Assembly (NCBI GenBank): GCA_028023455.1
Contig: JAQFVV010012400.1
Coordinates: 10,594,248 to 10,658,247, forward strand
DNA from: Epiperipatus broadwayi
Taxonomy: Eukaryota > Onychophora > Udeonychophora > Euonychophora > Peripatidae
Length of the DNA stretch: 64,000 nucleotides
Direction: 5' to 3'
Each line of letters opens with the position of its first letter. Positions within the stretch are counted from its first letter, which is position 1. The position numbers were made by a program, and so were the translations under genes. The notes under the pieces are model-generated. The model ran no database searches, was not told where the DNA came from, and worked only from the letters and a program-made list of their open reading frames with translations. Shown one piece after another: positions 59,450-64,000 of the stretch.

Positions 59450-61080
59450 AATAAAAAAAACTTAAAAATATTTACTCAGTGTATCAATATATAGTTATAT
59501 CATAATGATTTATTTTCCTTATAATCTTTAAACATATATACATAACCAAAAACATTAAATTAATTAATCACTGAAACCCTTATTTAAAAAACATACAATT
59601 ATTATCTTACTGAGACCAAGTCAATATATATATATCAGGATAAGATTTTTATGGTATACTGACATCATATCCTCCTGCTTTATCTTCAACCTGGATTTGA
59701 ATCTGGTTTGAGGAAAGTTTAATCCAGATAACCATCTAATAATAGTTGATACATAGGAATCTAATTGTTTTAGCTACACATTTAAAAGAAGGATGGAGAA
59801 CTATTCAAATTCACATTATTCGGTGATTGGAAGCTTGTAAACCATTGCCTTCATCTCCATTATTCCTCTATCAGGGGACATTGTAGAGACTTATTCTCTG
59901 CAGTAGAATATTGGTAGAGCATTTTACTTATCTTTATCTATGTAATAAATTTATATCTTTAAAAAGAGTTATTCTGTTTGTCAAAAAAAGACTTACTTTA
60001 TTTTTAGTTTGTAATAAACATAAGCAGTTTAAATAAATAAAATTCATTAAAAAAGAATCAAGTAAAACAAAAAGCTGGATCAACAGAAAATTAGGGAACA
60101 TCTAATTATAAAGTTGGATCACAAGATCAAATAAAATCTTAATAATAGTTTTTTATTCAAATTAATGTGTAATGTGCCCTGTACTGTTTAACATAGTATT
60201 AAAGAGTCAGAGTGAGAACTAATGGTAACAAAATCACTCTCATATGAGTAAATTGTAAAAATAAAAGTCATTTTAGTTAATTAAATGAAATGGAGAAAAA
60301 GATATGTTCCCTGCATTTTGGCTCAAAGAGTTTAAATTGGAAATGTGAATTACTTTTCTTTTGTTGTTTGCATGTTTACATTTTTCAATTAATTTCTTCA
60401 TTTTTTTTGGAAGAGGGTTGGAGAAAGGAATTAATAATTTACTGATATTGCAAAAAATTACAATTTGTTTAATATCCTAGATTCGATGTAGAGAACACAC
60501 TTATTGCTCTTAGGAATAGCATTGGAAATTAATTTAATGCTTATATACTATTGGTGGAAATCAAATGAACTTGTGCAATAATAATAATATTAATACTAAC
60601 TACAATAAAATAAAATGAATACCAAAAAATACAGTTATGATTGCAAATAAAAAAAGTAAAATTTAAAAAAATATTGCATAGAAAATAAATAAAAAATTAA
60701 AACAAACATATAATAATACTTAAAAATAAAACCAAACTTGGAAAACAAGAACATTTTTTATGTATTTGTAAGATCAAATGAAAAATTAAGCCACAAACAG
60801 GTTTATGAAACTTGCTGATGGAAAATTATAACTGATATAACAAAAATCATATAGAGATGTAAATATATAGGAAAACTACATGATATATTTATCAAGCACC
60901 CTGCAATAAAAAATGAGGTTAGATTAGCTTTGAGATTTTTGATAAAAGTAAGATCATTGTAACTGAAAAACTTTGCAAAAATTAAAGATCTATCAATAAA
61001 ATTGCTGACCAAATTGTACTGATTAATATATAAAACATCCAATAGTATAAGGATTAATAGAAATCAATTACATTTCAATA
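59450..61080. other. AT-rich stretch without a recognised gene
   Basis: A less AT-rich segment at about 59690-59960 has no motif I know. Confidence 0.45.
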
Positions 61081-61096
61081 CTGAAAAATAACAGGC

Positions 61097-61354
61097 ATGA
61101 CAGAATATCCTAACAATTGTGGTATATATCTTGTATTATATGCTTGTGAGATTATGCTGAAAATTGTTATATCTTACATTGAAAGAGACTTCTCAGTCAG
61201 ATGTTCATACCAGTTTCAGAGAGGGTTGGGAAACTTGAGGCATTTTTTCTGGGATGTAATGAATAATAAAAACAGCTATGAAATATTAAAAGAAAGTGAA
61301 AATTGTTTTCTTGAGTTCAAAGATAATATCATTGACTTAGTTATATTATGCTAA
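61097..61354 (+). pseudogene. Possible Ulp1/SENP-type cysteine protease fragment
   Basis: 85-codon open frame with YPNNCGIYLVLYACEIM near its start. The NNCGIYL...A pattern resembles the DCGVFV...A block around the catalytic cysteine of C48 (Ulp1/SENP) proteases, with Asp replaced by Asn. Transposon-borne copies of this family are common in animals. The histidine and aspartate blocks could not be found upstream, and the rest of the peptide has no known motif, so this call is weak. It may be chance. Confidence 0.25.
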
Positions 61355-61551
61355 ATTGTGAAATGATTTTTAAAAAATAAGTGCATCATTTTGTCCTTCT
61401 TCTTAGGAAGTGTTATATAACACCAGAAGGTATACTTGAAATGAACTAATATTAATCATACTGGTTTTATATTGCCAATAGAATTAAATAAACTGCATAT
61501 AATAACTCCATCCATTCGATTTGTGCAATGAATATGTAATAAAAAAAGATG

Positions 61552-61890
61552 GTACATGTGGATTTGAGATTGTGGCAGAAATAGGAGTAATTTTAGACAT
61601 GTTGATGATATTACAGATACATATGAATTCCATGTTTGTGGATAAGAAGCATTAGTAAGCTTAGATATACCACAGTATGATTAAACATATGTAGATTCTA
61701 TATTGGTGGAAAAAGTGTGAATAATCTTACATATGTTGATGCACATGGAATGACAAAAATACATGTGAATTTCATATTGATGAATAATAAGTACCAATAA
61801 TCTTAGAAATGCTGATATCACACTTAAATGTTCAAGATACATCTGTATACTAGATTTGTAAAAGAAACATTAATAACTTGAAATATGTTG
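61552..61890 (+). repeat. Degenerate tandem repeat, about 66-76 bp unit, five copies
   Basis: Units begin near 61553, 61619, 61687, 61761 and 61838. They share ACATGTGNATTTCATATTG, then a GATNAANAAG-type middle and AATAATCTTAGANATG, followed by TGTTGATG. Copies are strongly diverged, so it is an old minisatellite or an eroded repeat-coding exon. Confidence 0.6.
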
Positions 61891-61899
61891 ACGACATTC

Positions 61900-63700
61900 T
61901 ATATATAGCTTAAAATAAAAAAGACATTTATTACAAATGTTAAAGAATATAGCAAAAACCACAAAATTATGGAGTAAATATAGTGGGGAGAAATGTGATG
62001 GTTAAATATAAAACATTAGAGGATATGATCAATTACTAACTTCAAAATATACAATGAAATCATAAAAATGATTACTAGTATTTGCCTTCTTGAATCATTT
62101 AGCAACTAACACAACATAGACATCAAGAAATTTGATGAAACAACTTTAGTCAAAATTGCAATGACAAGCACAAAAAAGTGTTTTTGTTGTAAAGTATATA
62201 TTTTTATGTCCCTGTGTAAAATTATGGAATATTTGGTAATTCTTGAAAGGCTATGAGAATATTGAGCATTTATGAATTTTAATGCTGGTATAGATATCAA
62301 GATAAATAAACAATTTATGGGATTAGACTCTGTTAAAACAATGATAGGCAAGTTGAAATCAGAAAGGAAAGATCCAGAAATAAGATAGATGGTCTTCATC
62401 CATAATAATAATAATAAAAATGTCTTTAAACATTCTTATAAGGTAAATAGTTGATAGGCCATCACTTAATTACACATTTGTATGGTTTTGTGGGCCAATA
62501 TCAATCTAAATAAATTAAAAATATTCATGTATTTTACTTGGAGTTATGTGGCATTTCTGCACCAAAATGATACCTGATCATAATAGTTCCATTCAGTTCA
62601 ATAATCTGATTTTGTTTGCTACTTATATGTAATCTTTAGTTCTTGAATGTTATTTTATGAATGCATTGAATTAATCCACTATTCAACACAATGTTAATCC
62701 ACCTAGGTTAGTGTTGCCTCAATGACACTTAATAATTTATTATATCAAACAAATGTTATTTACATTTTAGAATATTATATATTCATGTTTTTGGAATGTC
62801 ATTTACTGAAAAGTTTTATGTAGATATGGGATTTTCAAAACTACTGCAATAGATAAGTCAATGCTCCAAGTATTGAGTTAGAAAGGCATTAAATTGAGTC
62901 ATAAAATGTTAAAAAATTATTTTTACTAGATTAGTAGTGTATATATACATGTATAACCATTAGAAACCAGTTAACATTTAGACAACTCAAATGTAGATAC
63001 CACAATCAACAATCTCAAACTGTTGTCAATGCAACATCCTTTTAACAATAAAGATTATATATATGTGTGTGTGTGTGTGCGCGCGCGCACATTTAATACA
63101 AATAAAATGTCCATTAATTAAAATCTATTGCAATAATAATTATATATATTTAAAACATCAAACAATTGCAAATACTTTCTTTTTTTTAATCTTGTTTTAT
63201 TTCAGTATATTCATTTTTTCTTCCTATGTTTTGTCAATTATAGAAGAATAATTTTAAGTGAATAAAGGGTTGTTTAAAAGTAAAAGATTTTAAAATGTAT
63301 AATGTTGAAGGTAAATAAATATTCATAATTTTATTCTTTTTTTTTACTGACTTTGAAACATATATTTGGACACTATATGTAAATATTATAAACAAACATA
63401 TAAAATTTATAGGAATAATTCTTGATAATGATTGTACATATGGTCAAAACATAGGAATAAAAAATGAATTATTATATTGAAATGAAAATGGTTAATAAAA
63501 ATAAGATTTAAAAAGATAAAAGTATGGGCAATTGGTTTATTTTATATATATTAAAATTAATGGTACATATTTAAAAAGAAAATAGTGGAATACTTATTAA
63601 TAATAGAATCATGAATGAAGTACTAATTTATTAAATAATAATAAAACTAAATAAAATAAAGATTTGGCTATATTTTGAATGGAAAAAAATATCTCTCTAC
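61900..63700. other. AT-rich stretch with a TG/CG tract
   Basis: Only the alternating purine-pyrimidine tract at 63058-63090 (ATATATGTGTGTG... then CGCGCGCGCAC) stands out. Confidence 0.5.
63058..63090. repeat. Alternating AT/TG/CG tract
   Basis: About 33 bp of strictly alternating purine and pyrimidine, ending in GCGCGCGCGC. Such tracts can adopt Z-DNA. Confidence 0.85.
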
Positions 63701-63711
63701 TTGGAAAGAAA

Positions 63712-63812
63712 ATGGTGGAATAGCTGAGAGGTCAGCGCAGCCGCCTTGCAAGCAAGCAGTTGGTTGCAGACGATCGTTGCGGGTTCGCCTCCGCTATGAC
63801 ATGAAAAAAAAG
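63712..63812 (+). mobile_element. tRNA-derived SINE, second subtype
   Basis: GTGGAATAGCTGAGAGGTCAG (A-box-like), GCCGCCTTGCAAGCAAGCAG (anticodon-arm region), then an extra insertion GTTGCAGACGATCG, then GCGGGTTCGCCTCCGC (B-box, strong T-arm), tail ATGACATG and A-run. Longer between the anticodon arm and the B-box than the other copies. Confidence 0.7.
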
Positions 63813-64000
63813 TAGTAATTTATTAAATAATTTTTAAAAAAGAAACTAAATATAATAAGATTTGGTTGCATTGTTATGGAAAAAATATATCTTCTTTTTA
63901 ATCAAAAATCATTCAATTTTCTAGCCAAATTTTTTATTCACTCTTAAAAATTTTCTGAATAATTCTTTAGTGAAACAAATAGATGCTAAATGAGGGGGGG

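Overview
The window is AT-rich, repeat-dense eukaryotic DNA with no bacterial-style gene organisation. I judge it to be intergenic or deep intronic sequence from an invertebrate animal. The reasons are the range of LINE clades, Penelope-like elements (PLEs) with GIY-YIG endonuclease remnants, a hAT transposase relic, tRNA-derived SINEs, palindromic elements and long microsatellites. I recognise no intact host protein gene, rRNA or tRNA. Nearly every coding stretch is a decayed retrotransposon or transposon ORF.

Layout. 0.1-1.7 kb: a LINE relic on the minus strand. 4.1-5.4 kb: a 1.28-kb inverted dimer of PLE 3' ends with a second palindromic element nested in one arm. 6.64-8.0 kb: a GATA/GGTA array with an internal 88-bp higher-order unit. 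9.57-10.03 kb: a shorter PLE inverted dimer. 13.1-18.1 kb: the most complete LINE (zinc-knuckle ORF1, endonuclease/RT ORF2), carrying a 404-bp internal tandem duplication. 21.6-23.05 kb: hAT transposase relic (minus). 23.78-23.98 kb: 200-bp MITE-like palindrome. 27.2-27.6 kb: Jockey/CR1-like RT scrap. 30.8-35.1 kb: pieces of the same LINE family, one internally inverted. 38.3-39.6 kb: RTE-like LINE relic. 41.0-42.1 kb: PLE relic. 45.0-47.8 kb: LINE with (TAA)n on both sides. 48.9-49.45 kb: another PLE end. 51.3-52.5 kb: LINE 3' end. 56.7-57.6 kb: Jockey-like RT relic. 58.1-59.4 kb: DNA transposon-like element. Much of the remainder is featureless AT-rich DNA with short microsatellites.

Main discovery. 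Two short dispersed families, called here H1 and H2, carry hammerhead self-cleaving ribozyme motifs. H1 has CTGACGA and GAAA core segments, a 2-bp stem III and a two-part stem I (copies at 4367 and 35567). H2 has CTGATGA and GAAA, a 5-bp stem II and a two-part stem I (copies with intact core at 36789, 53360, 55537 and 55684, plus decayed copies). One H2 copy appears to show compensatory changes in stem I. A third motif, at PLE ends, has the same stem layout but a variant core.

H1, H2 and the PLE ends all occur repeatedly as head-to-head inverted dimers with the ribozyme-bearing 3' ends pointing outward. Several dimers are bounded by 12-15 bp direct repeats that look like target-site duplications. 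This suggests a shared mode of insertion, probably PLE-type retrotransposition of ribozyme-processed RNA. That hammerheads occur in PLEs and in small metazoan retrozymes is established. That these two families belong there, and that the inverted-dimer format is their regular product, is my inference.
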